Assembly: GCF_011751885.2 (NCBI RefSeq)
Contig: NZ_CP061771.1
Coordinates: 2,232,001-2,296,000 of the forward strand
DNA: 64,000 nucleotides
Reading direction: 5' to 3'
Source of the DNA: Salinibacterium sp. ZJ450
GTDB taxonomy: Bacteria > Actinomycetota > Actinomycetes > Actinomycetales > Microbacteriaceae
The position numbers and the translations under genes were made by a program. Positions 42,268 through 51,626 of the stretch are shown piece after piece; positions within the stretch are counted from its first letter, which is position 1, and each line of letters starts with the position of its first letter. The notes under the pieces were generated by a model, which did no database searches, was not told the origin of the DNA, and saw only the letters and a list, made by a program, of their open reading frames with translations.

Positions 42268-43230
42268 CTAGGCTGGCGCGGCCTGCCGGTTCCTGCCCTG
42301 GTAGAGGCGGCGGTAGCTTGAGGGTGTGGTGTTAAGTTTCCGGGTGAAGTGGAGCCGGAAATTTGCTGTCGTTCCCAGGCCAGTTCTGGAGGCAACCGCC
42401 TGCACCGTCAGGTCAGTGGTTTCCAAAAGCCGACATGCTTCGGCGATGCGTTGATCGTTTAGCCACCTCAAAGGTGTCATTCCTGCTTCGGCCGCAAATT
42501 TCCGTGTGAAGCTCCGGGGTGCCCAGCCGGCATGGGCAGCCATGTCGTCGACTGTGAGCGGTTCAGCCAGGTTCAGCCTGGCCCAGGCGCAGGTGTCGGC
42601 GAAGAGGGCCAAGGGGGCGGCGACCGCACGTTCCATGAACTGGACTTGGCCCCCTTCCCGGTGCGGGGCCACCACCATCCGTCGCGCAATGCTGTTCGCC
42701 GCCTCGGTTCCATAGTCCTTGCGGACCAGGTGCAGACAGAGGTCTATGCCTGCCGCAACCCCGGCGCTGGTGCTGACGCTGCCTTGATCTATGTATAGGA
42801 CGTCGGCATCGACGGTGACGCCCGGGTACAGGGTTCGAAGGCGTTCGGCGTTTCTCCAGTGGGTGGTTGCCCGCTTGCCGTCCAAGAGACCTGCAGCAGC
42901 GAGAGCGAAGGCGCCTGTGCACACCGACACCACGCGGGCCCCGTTGGCCGCTGCCTGACGCAGAGCTTCGCAGACCTCAGCGGGCGGATCGTCGAGCGGC
43001 GCGTAGCCGGGCACCACGACTGTATCCGCGGACAGAAGGGCGTCCAAGCCATCAGCGGCCTGGATGGAAAACCCGGAGGTCGTCGACACCAGGCCAGGCT
43101 GGGCTGCGCAGACCCGGAAGGAGTACCGTCCCCGTTCATCCTCGTGGCCGAAAACCTGCGCTGGAATGGCCAGGTCAAAAGCGACCACATCCGGCAGTGC
43201 CAACGCGACGACTCGGTGCACAAGTGCCAC
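42268..43230 (-). CDS. GlxA-family AraC-type regulator
   Basis: An N-terminal DJ-1/PfpI-like domain (~1-180: VVALALPDVVAFDLAIPAQV, VSVCTGAFALAAAGLLDGKRAT) is followed by a C-terminal AraC HTH pair (LTVDDMAAHAGWAPRSFTRKF, AVASRTGLGTTANFRLHFTR). GTG at 43230 is preferred to the long upstream extension. 320 residues. The divergent alpha/beta hydrolase may be its target. Confidence 0.88.
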   Translation of the reverse strand: MALVHRVVALALPDVVAFDLAIPAQVFGHEDERGRYSFRVCAAQPGLVSTTSGFSIQAADGLDALLSADTVVVPGYAPLDDPPAEVCEALRQAAANGARVVSVCTGAFALAAAGLLDGKRATTHWRNAERLRTLYPGVTVDADVLYIDQGSVSTSAGVAAGIDLCLHLVRKDYGTEAANSIARRMVVAPHREGGQVQFMERAVAAPLALFADTCAWARLNLAEPLTVDDMAAHAGWAPRSFTRKFAAEAGMTPLRWLNDQRIAEACRLLETTDLTVQAVASRTGLGTTANFRLHFTRKLNTTPSSYRRLYQGRNRQAAPA

Positions 43231-43323
43231 TGTACTCAGTGAGGCACCAGATGAGCAGAATTCTTTCCATGCAGGGCATTTTTGCCATGCACGTCCGCTG
43301 CCGGCGAAAGACAGCATGGGCAC

Positions 43324-44703
43324 ATGACAATCTTTACCGGCGGGCAGGAAACGACGGCTCCCACTGCCACGAGCCCTAGGTTCAAGGACCAGGACCGTCC
43401 GCCCGGCTCTGATCGTTCGCGGAAGGGACACATCGGTTGGATTGTGGCCGGCTCATTGGTTACCGGAGCCCTCGCTGCATTACTGCTGGCCGCCGCCCCG
43501 GTGATTCCGGCAACCCCGAGCGGCGTGACCGGCGCCATCCTGCTGGGGCTTGCGCTGGGATGGGCCATGTTGACTGTGCTGTCGGTGAGGTTCACGGATC
43601 AGCCACAGAGGTGGGCCGCGGCTCCAGCGCTTTTCATGGCTCTGGGCGGTTTCCTTCTGATGGCGTTCGGTTCCCCAGCGCAGGAAGTGCTCGCCTGGGT
43701 ATGGCCGCCGGTCTTGTTGGTGTTAGTGGTTTGGATGGTCGTCAGGGCTCCTCGACAGCTTCGTAGCCGGAGCGGGCGCGTGCTCCTCTACCCAGTGATT
43801 GCGATGCTGGCTCTGGCTTCGCTGGGTAGCGGCTACGAAACGGTGCGTGCAGCAGTGGATGCTGGGGAGTATCCGGCGCAGGGTCAGTTAATCGACGTCG
43901 GCGGACACCGCCTGTACCTGAACTGCACCGGCTCAGGCAGTCCTACCGTCGTGCTGGAACCGGGCGCAGGCCTCATGTCGTCTGACCTCGCATTCATCGC
44001 ACCGGTTGTTGCCCGTGATACCCGGGTGTGCGTCTACGACCGGGCAGGACGTGGGTGGAGCGATCCGGCGCCGACCGCGCAGGACGGCGCTCAGACCGCG
44101 ACCGATCTCCACACGTTGCTGCAGCGCGGGAACGAGCCTGGACCGTATGTGCTGGCCGGACATTCATTCGGGGGCCTCTACGCGCTCACTTTCGCCGCCC
44201 GCTACCCCGGCGACGTCGCCGGACTGGTGCTGGTGGACTCGACCGCACCAGCTTCGGGAACAGAACCGGATTCAACGCAGCCCACTCGCGCCGACTCCGC
44301 CGACTCCGCCGACTCCGCCGACACGATAAACCGACTCTCCGCACTGGGAGCCGCCGCAGCCAGCCTTGGACTCGGCCGAATCATCGGAGTGGAGACACCC
44401 AGCCACCTGGAAGGCACGATCGACGAGTACCTCCACGCGGGCTCCTCAGCGCAGCAGGCTGCCGCTCTGAGAAACTTCACCGACAAGCCGCTGGCTGTTC
44501 TCACAGCAGGCAGCGGCAGCCAGCCCGGCTGGGCCGCTTCGCAGGACGCCCTTGCCTCACTCTCGACCAATAGCCTGCACCGCGTCATCGACGGGGCCAC
44601 CCATGCGTCATTGATCTCTGATCAAGACGACGCGATGGCGACCGCTCGGGGCATCCTCGACGTCGTTTCCGCCGTGCGCACTGCAAGCCCGCTCATCCCG
44701 TAG
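43324..44703 (+). CDS. Membrane-anchored alpha/beta hydrolase
   Basis: 459 residues. Five or so N-terminal membrane segments (~35-180) precede an alpha/beta-hydrolase domain with the nucleophile elbow GHSFGG, the strand-turn DRAGRGWSD and a C-terminal His in GATHASLI. ATG at 43324 (MTIFTGGQE). The catalytic domain should face outside. A 9-base tandem repeat in the cap region adds Ala-Asp-Ser units. Substrate unknown. Confidence 0.85.
   Translation: MTIFTGGQETTAPTATSPRFKDQDRPPGSDRSRKGHIGWIVAGSLVTGALAALLLAAAPVIPATPSGVTGAILLGLALGWAMLTVLSVRFTDQPQRWAAAPALFMALGGFLLMAFGSPAQEVLAWVWPPVLLVLVVWMVVRAPRQLRSRSGRVLLYPVIAMLALASLGSGYETVRAAVDAGEYPAQGQLIDVGGHRLYLNCTGSGSPTVVLEPGAGLMSSDLAFIAPVVARDTRVCVYDRAGRGWSDPAPTAQDGAQTATDLHTLLQRGNEPGPYVLAGHSFGGLYALTFAARYPGDVAGLVLVDSTAPASGTEPDSTQPTRADSADSADSADTINRLSALGAAAASLGLGRIIGVETPSHLEGTIDEYLHAGSSAQQAAALRNFTDKPLAVLTAGSGSQPGWAASQDALASLSTNSLHRVIDGATHASLISDQDDAMATARGILDVVSAVRTASPLIP
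44289..44324 (+). repeat. 9-bp tandem repeat (CGCCGACTC x4) in the hydrolase gene
   Basis: Four copies of CGCCGACTC, the last with one change, encode repeated Ala-Asp-Ser. Because the unit is a multiple of three, copy-number change would lengthen or shorten the loop without a frameshift. Confidence 0.85.
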
Positions 44704-44778
44704 GACGGAGGAAGCCCGCGACTCCCTCGTCGAGGGAAAGCGGCACCTCTTCGACGCCGAGGTTGGCGGGTCAAACAA

Positions 44779-44806
44779 GAAAACCCCCGCTTTAGCGGGG
44801 GTTTTT
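44779..44806. terminator. Terminator, ancestral tRNA-Gln 3' flank
   Basis: A 10-bp stem (AAACCCCCGC / GCGGGGGTTT) with loop TTTA and a T-run. It directly adjoins the tRNA-Gln 3' fragment, so on the minus strand it is the old terminator of that tRNA; on the plus strand it can end the hydrolase message. Confidence 0.85.
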
Positions 44807-44809
44807 ACT

Positions 44810-44845
44810 GCTGGGGTACCTGGACTCGAACCAAGAACAACTGAA
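44810..44845 (-). repeat. tRNA-Gln 3' fragment, copy 1 (att scar)
   Basis: 36 bases identical to the 3' part of the tRNA-Gln gene at 60413-60484 (plus one flanking base). It marks the left junction of an insertion into tRNA-Gln. Confidence 0.85.
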
Positions 44846-45506
44846 GCCTTGGGCGTCCGGATGGCCGATGGGTGTTCGCCGCAGGAATCCGCGGATCTCC
44901 GCGATTTCCATGCCCCAAGTGTACCGACTCCTACGGAGCCGTACCGGCTGATTCTGGTCTGCGGATCGCGTTTTTGGTCACGTTCTTGGTCGCCGTTCGC
45001 TGACTCGCTAGCGACGCCAGAAGATGTGGGCGACTCCGGACCCTCATCAGTCCGTCGTCGCACCCGAAGTGACTCTTCAAACAGGTGGTTACTTGTAGCG
45101 TTCAGGGCGCGCGGGATTCTATTGACCGGGCAGATCAACCGGCGGGTCTTGCGGGACGGCGGACGAACGATGATGACTGCGGTGATGCGGCGGTACCGTC
45201 CGCTCGCTGTCTGGACACCTTCCAGCGCTGATAACGCACTTGAGCAGGGTGGCTCTCCGGGGGGCTGCCCGCTCACAGAGCCGCTGCCTGAACCTGCGCC
45301 CGCTCAGCGTCCCCGTCGGGTGCTGCTTATTGCCGCTGCACAGTGCTGAGTTGTCGAAGGCCAGCGGCAAGACCAGTGATCGCGTCACCAAAACAGTCGG
45401 TACAGTTCGACACGGAGATTCACTGCCCATTAAAGGTCGGCGATATATAGTCCGCCTTCGGGTCAGATTCACCCGACTGGGCGCCCAATCGAAACTGAAA
45501 CGGGGT
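44846..45506. other. Gene-free stretch at the left end of accessory segment 1
   Basis: 661 bases without a supported gene. Open frames on both strands have poor composition. CGGCTGATTCTGGT (44945-44958) equals the tRNA-Gln anticodon-arm sequence but in the opposite orientation. It is probably decayed integration-element DNA. Confidence 0.5.
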
Positions 45507-46079
45507 TCAGCTCGACAGCAGTGAGCGAACCACTCGGGCCGGGGAGCCCACGACAATGGTGTTTTCTGGCACATCCTTCGTGACTACAGACGCAGCCGCC
45601 ACGACTGCGTTATCACCGATCGTCACGCCCGGCAGAACGGTGGCGTTGGAGCCGATCCAAACATTGCGGCCGACAACGATGGGGGCCGGGTGCATGTCGG
45701 CACGGCGGCTCGGCGTGAGGTCGTGGTTGAGTGTGGCCATGACCGTGTTGTGCCCGATCAAGCAGTCGTCGCCGATGACCACTCCGCCTTGGTCCTGAAA
45801 CTTGCACCCCGAGTTGATGAAGATCCGTTTCCCGAGGGTGATGTTCTTTCCGAAGTCGGAGTAGAAGGGCGGGAAGACCGTCACAGATTCGTCAACTGGC
45901 TTGCCGGTCAGCTGAGACAGCAGCTCCCGCACCCGCGCCGGTTCGTGATATCCGCTGTTAAGTTCGCCGGTGATGCGTAGGGCATCCTGGCTGACCCGGT
46001 GCATGACCTGATGCAAGGGTGAATCCCCCCTGATGGTCTGGCCTGCATTCAGCACCTCAAGGAGATCGTCGAGTTCCAT
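45507..46079 (-). CDS. Sugar O-acetyltransferase (left-handed beta-helix)
   Basis: 190 residues with hexapeptide repeats (IVVGRNVWIGSNATVLPGVT, IGDNAVVAAASVVTKDVPEN) and a maltose/galactoside acetyltransferase-type front (PPFYSDFGKNITLGKRIFIN). The active-site His is in IGHNTVMATLNHDL. It would acetylate a sugar or similar hydroxyl using acetyl-CoA. ATG at 46079; isolated gene. Confidence 0.88.
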   Translation of the reverse strand: MELDDLLEVLNAGQTIRGDSPLHQVMHRVSQDALRITGELNSGYHEPARVRELLSQLTGKPVDESVTVFPPFYSDFGKNITLGKRIFINSGCKFQDQGGVVIGDDCLIGHNTVMATLNHDLTPSRRADMHPAPIVVGRNVWIGSNATVLPGVTIGDNAVVAAASVVTKDVPENTIVVGSPARVVRSLLSS

Positions 46080-46230
46080 GGTGTCCTTTCAGCTGTGTCT
46101 CGGCATTTGGCTTCGTGAGTCGAGGTTCTGAAGCCCAGGGTAAGGGCCCCTCACTCAGCCGGTGGTGATGTGTCACACGGCGAGGCACCTGGGGCAGGTA
46201 CTGCTGCCTCGCCGCGTGGATTGGGGTTAG

Positions 46231-46600
46231 TCAGAACGTGAGCAGCACCTTGGTCGCCCGGCGTTCGTCCATCGCCCGGTATCCTTCGGCGGCCTCTTCG
46301 AGCGGGAGGGTGAGGTCGAAGACGATGCCGGGGTCGATCTGGTCGGTCATGATGACGTCGATCAGCTCGGGCAGGAATCGGCGGACCGGGGCGGGCCCGC
46401 CGAGCAGGCGCTCACGGTGGAGAAGAACAGGTCGAGGCCGTCGAGCTCCACACTGTAGGAGACGCCCACGTAGCGACGTGGCCACCGGGACGAGTCGCGT
46501 GGATTGCCTGCAGCATCGCCTCCTCGGGGAGAGTCCCCGTCGCAGCCAGGTGCGTGTAGATCGCGTGTCGTGCGCGTTCGGTGGTGTCGCTCAATGTCAT
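46231..46600 (-). pseudogene. Broken zinc-type alcohol dehydrogenase
   Basis: Pieces of one medium-chain dehydrogenase C-terminus lie in three frames: AMLQAIHATRPGGHV-like (near 46500), then YVGVSYSVELDGLDLFFSTVS, then GGPAPVRRFLPELIDVIM through DERRATKVLLTF. At least two frameshifts separate them, and the N-terminal ~200 residues with the zinc sites are missing, replaced by MTLSDTTERARHAIYTHL of unknown origin. Confidence 0.75.
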
Positions 46601-46714
46601 CGTCTGTTCCTTCGACCATCCGCGCTCTGAGCGGAGTACGGAGTTCAGATTCTCCCAGGCGGGGCGCCGCAGGTCCGATGCAATCGGGCCTGCGGAGCCC
46701 CGGATGGTGCGGGG

Positions 46715-47431
46715 TTACGCGGCGGTGTTACCGAGCTGTGGGTAGACCGCTTCCAAGGGCGCGCTGAGGCCGGCCTTCAGCTGCACGGACGTGTCGTCGG
46801 CGAGGACCTCGTATTCCCCCGCCTCTGTCGCATCGAACACCTTGCCGACCAGCACTGCTGGGTCGACCTTCGGGCCGGGGGCGTTCGCGGCCATCGCCGT
46901 GTCGACATAGCCGACGTGAACACCCACGACATGGACTCCCGCGGGGGCCAGCTCCAGACGCAGGGAGTTTGTTGCAGACCACAGTGCGGCCTTGGTAGCC
47001 GAATAGATCCCCATGACGGCGTACCAGGACAGTGCCGAGTGCATGTCGATGATCGCCGTGTTCCCGCCCTTCGAAGAGAGGATGGGTGCGAACGCGCGGG
47101 CGAGGAAGAGCGGACCAAGGAAATTGGTCTCGACATTCGCACGGATCTCCGCATCAGTGTGGCTCAGGATGCCCGGGGTGGAGGCAGAGGTGCCGGCATT
47201 GTTGATCAGCACGGTCACGTCCTGTGCAGCGTCAGCGGCGGCCTGGATGGAGGCGGGGTCAGTGACGTCGAGGATCAGCGGGACGATGCGGTCATCATCC
47301 CAGGTACGGGGGTTGCGGGCGGTGGCGTAGACCTTGACCGCACCGCGGGCGAGAGCCTCGTGCACGAACTGGGTACCGATTCCGCCGTTGGCTCCGGTGA
47401 CGAGAACGACGGCTCCATTGAGTGAGGGCAT
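46715..47431 (-). CDS. Short-chain dehydrogenase/reductase
   Basis: Classical SDR, ~238 residues: VVLVTGANGGIGTQF cofactor loop, NNAG as VLINNAGTS, and catalytic Tyr-Lys in IYSATKAAL, with Ser in DMHSALSWY. ATG at 47431 (MPSLNGA). It lies downstream of the OYE gene on the same strand and may reduce ketones or aldehydes made or spared by it. Confidence 0.9.
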   Translation of the reverse strand: MPSLNGAVVLVTGANGGIGTQFVHEALARGAVKVYATARNPRTWDDDRIVPLILDVTDPASIQAAADAAQDVTVLINNAGTSASTPGILSHTDAEIRANVETNFLGPLFLARAFAPILSSKGGNTAIIDMHSALSWYAVMGIYSATKAALWSATNSLRLELAPAGVHVVGVHVGYVDTAMAANAPGPKVDPAVLVGKVFDATEAGEYEVLADDTSVQLKAGLSAPLEAVYPQLGNTAA

Positions 47432-47530
47432 GAGTACTTCTTTCATCTAATTGGGAACTTGAAAAACTCAGTGAGGTGTGAGCCGCCCGCCAAGCGGGGG
47501 CAGAACCCCGCGGGCGGCTCACGGCGGGCG

Positions 47531-48607
47531 CTAGACGAGTGCCAGGACCGGGTAATCGGTGTACCCGGCCGCATCCCCGACATACAGGGTGGTCGGGTCC
47601 AACTCGTTCAACGGGGCATCCGTGCGCAACCGCTCGACGATGTCGGGGTTGGCCAGAGCGAACCGGCCGAGCGGCGCGACGTCCGCCAGCCCTGCGTCGA
47701 TGTCGGCAGCGATCTGCTCCCGGTCGCGCCCGTACCGGACCACGAGCACCGCTGTCGGCCATACCTCACGGAAGGAGCGCAGCACCTCGTCGTCGCCGAG
47801 GTGGTGCACGTGCAAGTAGGCCAGGTTCAGCTTCGCGAGCTCACCGACCAGGTAGCGGTACTGGGCACGCACCGATTCGGTGTCGCCCTCGTCGAGACCA
47901 CCGAGGGGGAAGGCCGGGGAGATACGGATGCCGGTGCGGTCCGCGCCGATCTCCTCGGCAACAGCCTGCGCGACCTCGACGACGAACCGGGCCCGGTTCT
48001 CCACCGAGCCGCCGTAGCCGTCGGTGCGGTGGTTGGCATTCGGGGAGAGGAACTGGTGGAGCAGGTACCCGTTCGCGGCGTGGATCTCCACCCCGTCCGC
48101 CCCGGCCGCGATCGCCGAGGCTGCGGCGTGACGGAACTCACCGATCACGTCTTGAATCTCCTCTGCACGCAGCTCGCGCGGTGTCGGGATCGGCTGAGGA
48201 CCGGTGGGCGTGTGCATCTCCTGCCCGGGAGCGATTGCTGATGGTGCGACCGGCTGCCGGTGGTGCGGGGTGTTGTCCGGATGCGAGGTCCGGCCCACGT
48301 GCATCAGCTGGACGAACAAGTGCCCGCCGCGCTCGTGCACCGCGTCGACGACCTTTCGCCACCCGGCGATGTGCTCGGGCGCGTAGATGCCTGGGGTGTT
48401 GACGTAACCCTGCCCGTCCGCAGATGGCTGGGTTCCCTCGCTGATCAGCAGACCAAGAGCGGCGCGTTGCCCGTAGTACTCCGCCGCCAGCTCCCCCGGA
48501 GTGCCGTCGACGTTCGCACGGTTGCGCGTCATCGGTGCCAGGGCGAGGCGGTGCGGAAGTTCGATGCGCCCCAGCGCAAACGGCTGCCACAGTGAAGGTG
48601 AAGTCAT
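47531..48607 (-). CDS. Old-yellow-enzyme family alkene reductase
   Basis: 358-residue FMN-dependent TIM barrel that reduces activated C=C bonds of enones and nitro compounds. Family features: LALAPMTRNRA, FVQLMHVGRTSHP, DGVEIHAANGYLLHQFLSP (substrate His-Ala-Asn) and YGGSVENRARF. It is divergent from the TetR gene, with a candidate operator between them. Confidence 0.92.
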   Translation of the reverse strand: MTSPSLWQPFALGRIELPHRLALAPMTRNRANVDGTPGELAAEYYGQRAALGLLISEGTQPSADGQGYVNTPGIYAPEHIAGWRKVVDAVHERGGHLFVQLMHVGRTSHPDNTPHHRQPVAPSAIAPGQEMHTPTGPQPIPTPRELRAEEIQDVIGEFRHAAASAIAAGADGVEIHAANGYLLHQFLSPNANHRTDGYGGSVENRARFVVEVAQAVAEEIGADRTGIRISPAFPLGGLDEGDTESVRAQYRYLVGELAKLNLAYLHVHHLGDDEVLRSFREVWPTAVLVVRYGRDREQIAADIDAGLADVAPLGRFALANPDIVERLRTDAPLNELDPTTLYVGDAAGYTDYPVLALV

Positions 48608-48725
48608 GAGAATAGTTCCTTTTACATCGAACGGTCAGAAGCGGCCACTGCGGCGACCCGAGTAACGGGCTATCTCGCGTCGCCGTGAGAGAATGAGTCC
48701 AGGCACATTCGAGCCCACGCGACAG

Positions 48726-48753
48726 TGACTGTAATCATAACTGAGTACGGTCA
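48726..48753. promoter_or_regulatory. Candidate TetR operator between OYE and tetR
   Basis: TGACTGTA-N12-TACGGTCA is a dyad with 7 of 8 positions matching, in the divergent gap, 25 bases before the tetR start. This fits autoregulation plus control of the OYE-SDR genes. Confidence 0.45.
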
Positions 48754-48777
48754 TGGTTTATTCCAGGAGGATCTCCC

Positions 48778-49380
48778 ATGCCACTCGCACCACAGTCGAT
48801 CGGTCGACGCGAGCGGAACAAGCAGGCCAAGCTCGAACGCATCACCGCAGCCGCCAGCGAACTGTTCGCCACACAAGGCGTCGATGAGGTCACCACCCAG
48901 CAGATCGCCGACAAAGCCGACATCGGCGCCGGCACCCTGTTCCTGTACGCCAAGACCAAGGGCGAACTGCTGCTACTCGTCCAGAACACCCACTACTCCA
49001 CGGCACTTGCCAGCGGCCGGGCGGCTGCGGAGACGGTGCCCAGCGTTCTCGATGCCGTGCTGGCAATCGTCAGGCCGGTTGTAGAGTGCAATCGGGTCCA
49101 GGTCGATAACGGGCGCACCTACCTTCGCGAGATGCTCTTCGGAGATCCCAGTGAGCCGCATCACGCCGAAGCCCTGAAAATCGTGGCTCAGACAGAGCAC
49201 GCCCTCGCGGGCATTCTCAGCCGCCACGAGGCCATCGATGAAGCCGATGCTGCCACCCTTGCCCGCGTTGTCTTGTCGAGCATGTTCATGACTATGGCCA
49301 GCGGTGCGAACTCTCCCGTCAGCACCGAAGAGATCATCGAACGCATCCGCGGACAGATCGCTGCCATTCTGCCCCACTGA
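48778..49380 (+). CDS. TetR family regulator
   Basis: 200 residues. The N-terminal HTH is ITAAASELFATQGVDEVTTQ then QIADKADIGAGTLFLYAKTKG, followed by a helical ligand-binding domain. CAGGAGG precedes the ATG. It probably represses the divergent OYE-SDR genes in response to an electrophile; the ligand is not predictable. Confidence 0.9.
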   Translation: MPLAPQSIGRRERNKQAKLERITAAASELFATQGVDEVTTQQIADKADIGAGTLFLYAKTKGELLLLVQNTHYSTALASGRAAAETVPSVLDAVLAIVRPVVECNRVQVDNGRTYLREMLFGDPSEPHHAEALKIVAQTEHALAGILSRHEAIDEADAATLARVVLSSMFMTMASGANSPVSTEEIIERIRGQIAAILPH

Positions 49381-49382
49381 TC

Positions 49383-49931
49383 TCAGCCGGGTCCGCCCGC
49401 CAGCACCGCCCCGAGTGTGTCGCTCTCCGGGCCCGCGTTGGCCGGCTGCTCGGCACCGGAAGAGTCAGAGGCGGTAACGCGAACGAACTCCACATCCTCG
49501 TGGCCCAGGATCACGCCATGGGCACCGACCAAAGCTGCGCGCACCCGCTCTTGGCCGTCGCGAGTCAGCGGAAGCACGCTCACACCTCGCCCTTGAGGAA
49601 CGTGTACCTCACCCCACTGCTGCATCGCTACCAGCACGACCTTCAGCTCATTACCTGCTGCGGTCAGGTCGTAGGCATCGCGGGTGCGCTGCCCTGGCTC
49701 TTGATACGGAATCTTCTCCAACACGCCGTGCTCCACGAGCGTGTTCAGCCGTGCACTGAGCACGTCAGTCGCGATGCCCAAAGAGTCTCGGAACTGCGCG
49801 AATGTGCGCCTCCCCAGGAGCGCCTCGCGCAGCAGGAGGAAGCTCCAGGAGTCACTGAGAACCCCTAGAGACCTGACGATGGCGCACTGATTGTCCAGTG
49901 CATCCGCGAGAATACGCGACTTACGTGGCAT
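49383..49931 (-). CDS. HxlR-type winged-helix regulator
   Basis: ~182 residues with the HxlR HTH (CAIVRSLGVLSDSWSFLLLR, FAQFRDSLGIATDVLSARLN, LVEHGVLEKIPYQ). ATG at 49931 (MPRKSRILAD). HxlR regulators commonly sense aldehydes, quinones or disulphide stress. A C-terminal ~60-residue extension is unusual. It converges on tetR and lies downstream of the tautomerase gene on the same strand. Confidence 0.85.
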   Translation of the reverse strand: MPRKSRILADALDNQCAIVRSLGVLSDSWSFLLLREALLGRRTFAQFRDSLGIATDVLSARLNTLVEHGVLEKIPYQEPGQRTRDAYDLTAAGNELKVVLVAMQQWGEVHVPQGRGVSVLPLTRDGQERVRAALVGAHGVILGHEDVEFVRVTASDSSGAEQPANAGPESDTLGAVLAGGPG

Positions 49932-50009
49932 GGACCAACCCTCTCTTGACTCTGTCCAACCGATCCAGCAGCGATGTTTAGGCGGAGAGACACAGCACAC
50001 GCGGGTGAG

Positions 50010-50399
50010 CTATTCGGTGGCGAGCTGCAGCTCGCCCCGGCCGAAGGAGAAATTCTCTTTCGGCACCGGGACCAGCGCGATGAACACATCATCGGCACTG
50101 ATGCCCAGCACGTCGACGACATTTCGGCAGATTGCCGTCGTCAGCACTCTTTTATCCCCCAGCGGTCGCTCAGCCGTGAAGAGCACGGTAATGATGACCG
50201 CATCCGCACTTCGTCGCATCCCCATGTAGCCGAGGCTCAAGTAGAGCTCGTCCGAGCCGTGCGAAGTGATTGCGACGAACTGATCATCAGCGGGAATCCC
50301 CAGCGCATCATTGAGCGCCTGCGGCAGGGCTTCAGCCAGAGCGCGCTTCTGTTCCGGCGAGAACCGCTCATCGGGGATATGAACCTGGAATACCGGCAT
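50010..50399 (-). CDS. Tautomerase family protein (129 aa)
   Basis: Starts MPVFQVHIPDERF, giving the N-terminal Pro that is the catalytic base of 4-oxalocrotonate tautomerase relatives. At 129 residues it is the doubled (two beta-alpha-beta) form. ATG at 50399. It may act on enols or unsaturated acids handled by the neighbouring reductases. Confidence 0.85.
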   Translation of the reverse strand: MPVFQVHIPDERFSPEQKRALAEALPQALNDALGIPADDQFVAITSHGSDELYLSLGYMGMRRSADAVIITVLFTAERPLGDKRVLTTAICRNVVDVLGISADDVFIALVPVPKENFSFGRGELQLATE

Positions 50400-50532
50400 C
50401 GTCAAGGACTCCTCCCGCGCGCCGTTCGGCCCGCCATATCTCCGCTGAGTTGCTATAACCAACTTAGCATCGGTACGGTTGATCCCAGCCCTTCCGGCAA
50501 CCGGATACGCCTTCGGCGAAGGAGACGAAACA

Positions 50533-51588
50533 TTGCGTTACACGACGTTTGGCCGCCGCACAGGGCTGCGGGTCTCGCAGTACGCCCTCGGCACTGGGAA
50601 CTTTGGCACCGGGTGGGGAGCGGGCACGGAACGGGACGAAGCGAAAGCGATCTTTGACCGCTTCGTGCAGGCAGGTGGCAACTTTATCGACACCGCCGAC
50701 ACCTACCAGGCCGGCCAGTCCGAGCAGCTGGTCGGTGAGTTCATCCGCGCCGACCTTGACGACCTGGTGCTGGCTACGAAGTTCGCCGTCGGCGCGAACC
50801 CCCAACGGAAGCTCTCCCGCACCGGCAACGCCCGGAAGAATCTGCGTGTCTCCGTCGAGGAGAGCCTGAGCCGGCTGGGAACGGACTATATTGACGTGCT
50901 CTGGGTGCACTACCCGGATGCGCTCACTCCGGTCGATGAACTGCTGCGCGGCTTGGATGAGCTGATCGGCCAGGGCAAGATCCTCTATGCGGCGTTCTCC
51001 AATTTTCCCGCCTGGCGTGTCTCCCTCGCCGCCCTACTGTCCGACGTGTCCGGGTGGGCTCCGGTGGCCGGGATTCAAGTCGAGTACAGCCTGGTCGAGC
51101 GCACCGCGGACCGGGAACTGCTGCCGATGGCCGAAGCTCTCGGTCTGGACGTGACGCTGTGGTCGCCGCTGGGTGGCGGGCTGCTGACCGGCAAGTATCG
51201 CAAGAGCCAAGCGGGACGCCTGAGCGACTGGAAGACGCTCGTGCACACCGAATCCACCGAACAGAAGACCGCCGTCGTGGATGCGGTGATCGAGGTAGCC
51301 GAGGAGGTCGGCCGCACCCCGGCGCAGGTGGCGGCTGCGTGGGTCAACGAGAGGTCGCGGCGTCTTGCAACCTCCTCGGTGCCGATTATCGGCCCCCGCG
51401 ACCTCGCCCAACTGGACGACTACCTCGCCGCACTCGACCTCCATCTCAGCGACGAACAGTACGAGCGGCTCACCACCATAAGCGCCATCGATCTTGGCGT
51501 CCCGCATGAGGGCAACGTCAAATCTCTGAACGGGCTGCAAGGCGGTCACGCAGGATCGTTTGATCCCCCGATCATCCCTGTCGCCTGA
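50533..51588 (+). CDS. Aldo/keto reductase
   Basis: 351-residue NADPH-dependent TIM barrel: FIDTADTYQAGQSEQLVGEF (catalytic Asp-Tyr), LATKF (Lys), DVLWVHYPD (His), and SVPIIGPRDLAQLDDYL for cofactor binding. TTG at 50533 is chosen since GAAGGAG lies just before it; the upstream frame looks unlike the family. Reduces aldehydes or ketones. Confidence 0.9.
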   Translation: MRYTTFGRRTGLRVSQYALGTGNFGTGWGAGTERDEAKAIFDRFVQAGGNFIDTADTYQAGQSEQLVGEFIRADLDDLVLATKFAVGANPQRKLSRTGNARKNLRVSVEESLSRLGTDYIDVLWVHYPDALTPVDELLRGLDELIGQGKILYAAFSNFPAWRVSLAALLSDVSGWAPVAGIQVEYSLVERTADRELLPMAEALGLDVTLWSPLGGGLLTGKYRKSQAGRLSDWKTLVHTESTEQKTAVVDAVIEVAEEVGRTPAQVAAAWVNERSRRLATSSVPIIGPRDLAQLDDYLAALDLHLSDEQYERLTTISAIDLGVPHEGNVKSLNGLQGGHAGSFDPPIIPVA

Positions 51589-51626
51589 GCACCCATGCCT
51601 TGTATCGAGCACCCGGAGGACAGCTG

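Noticed and set aside
44608-45276. Minus-strand frame across the tRNA-Gln scar as a gene
   Set aside because: It reads through the terminator and the tRNA fragment, and its composition is poor; treated as non-coding relic DNA.
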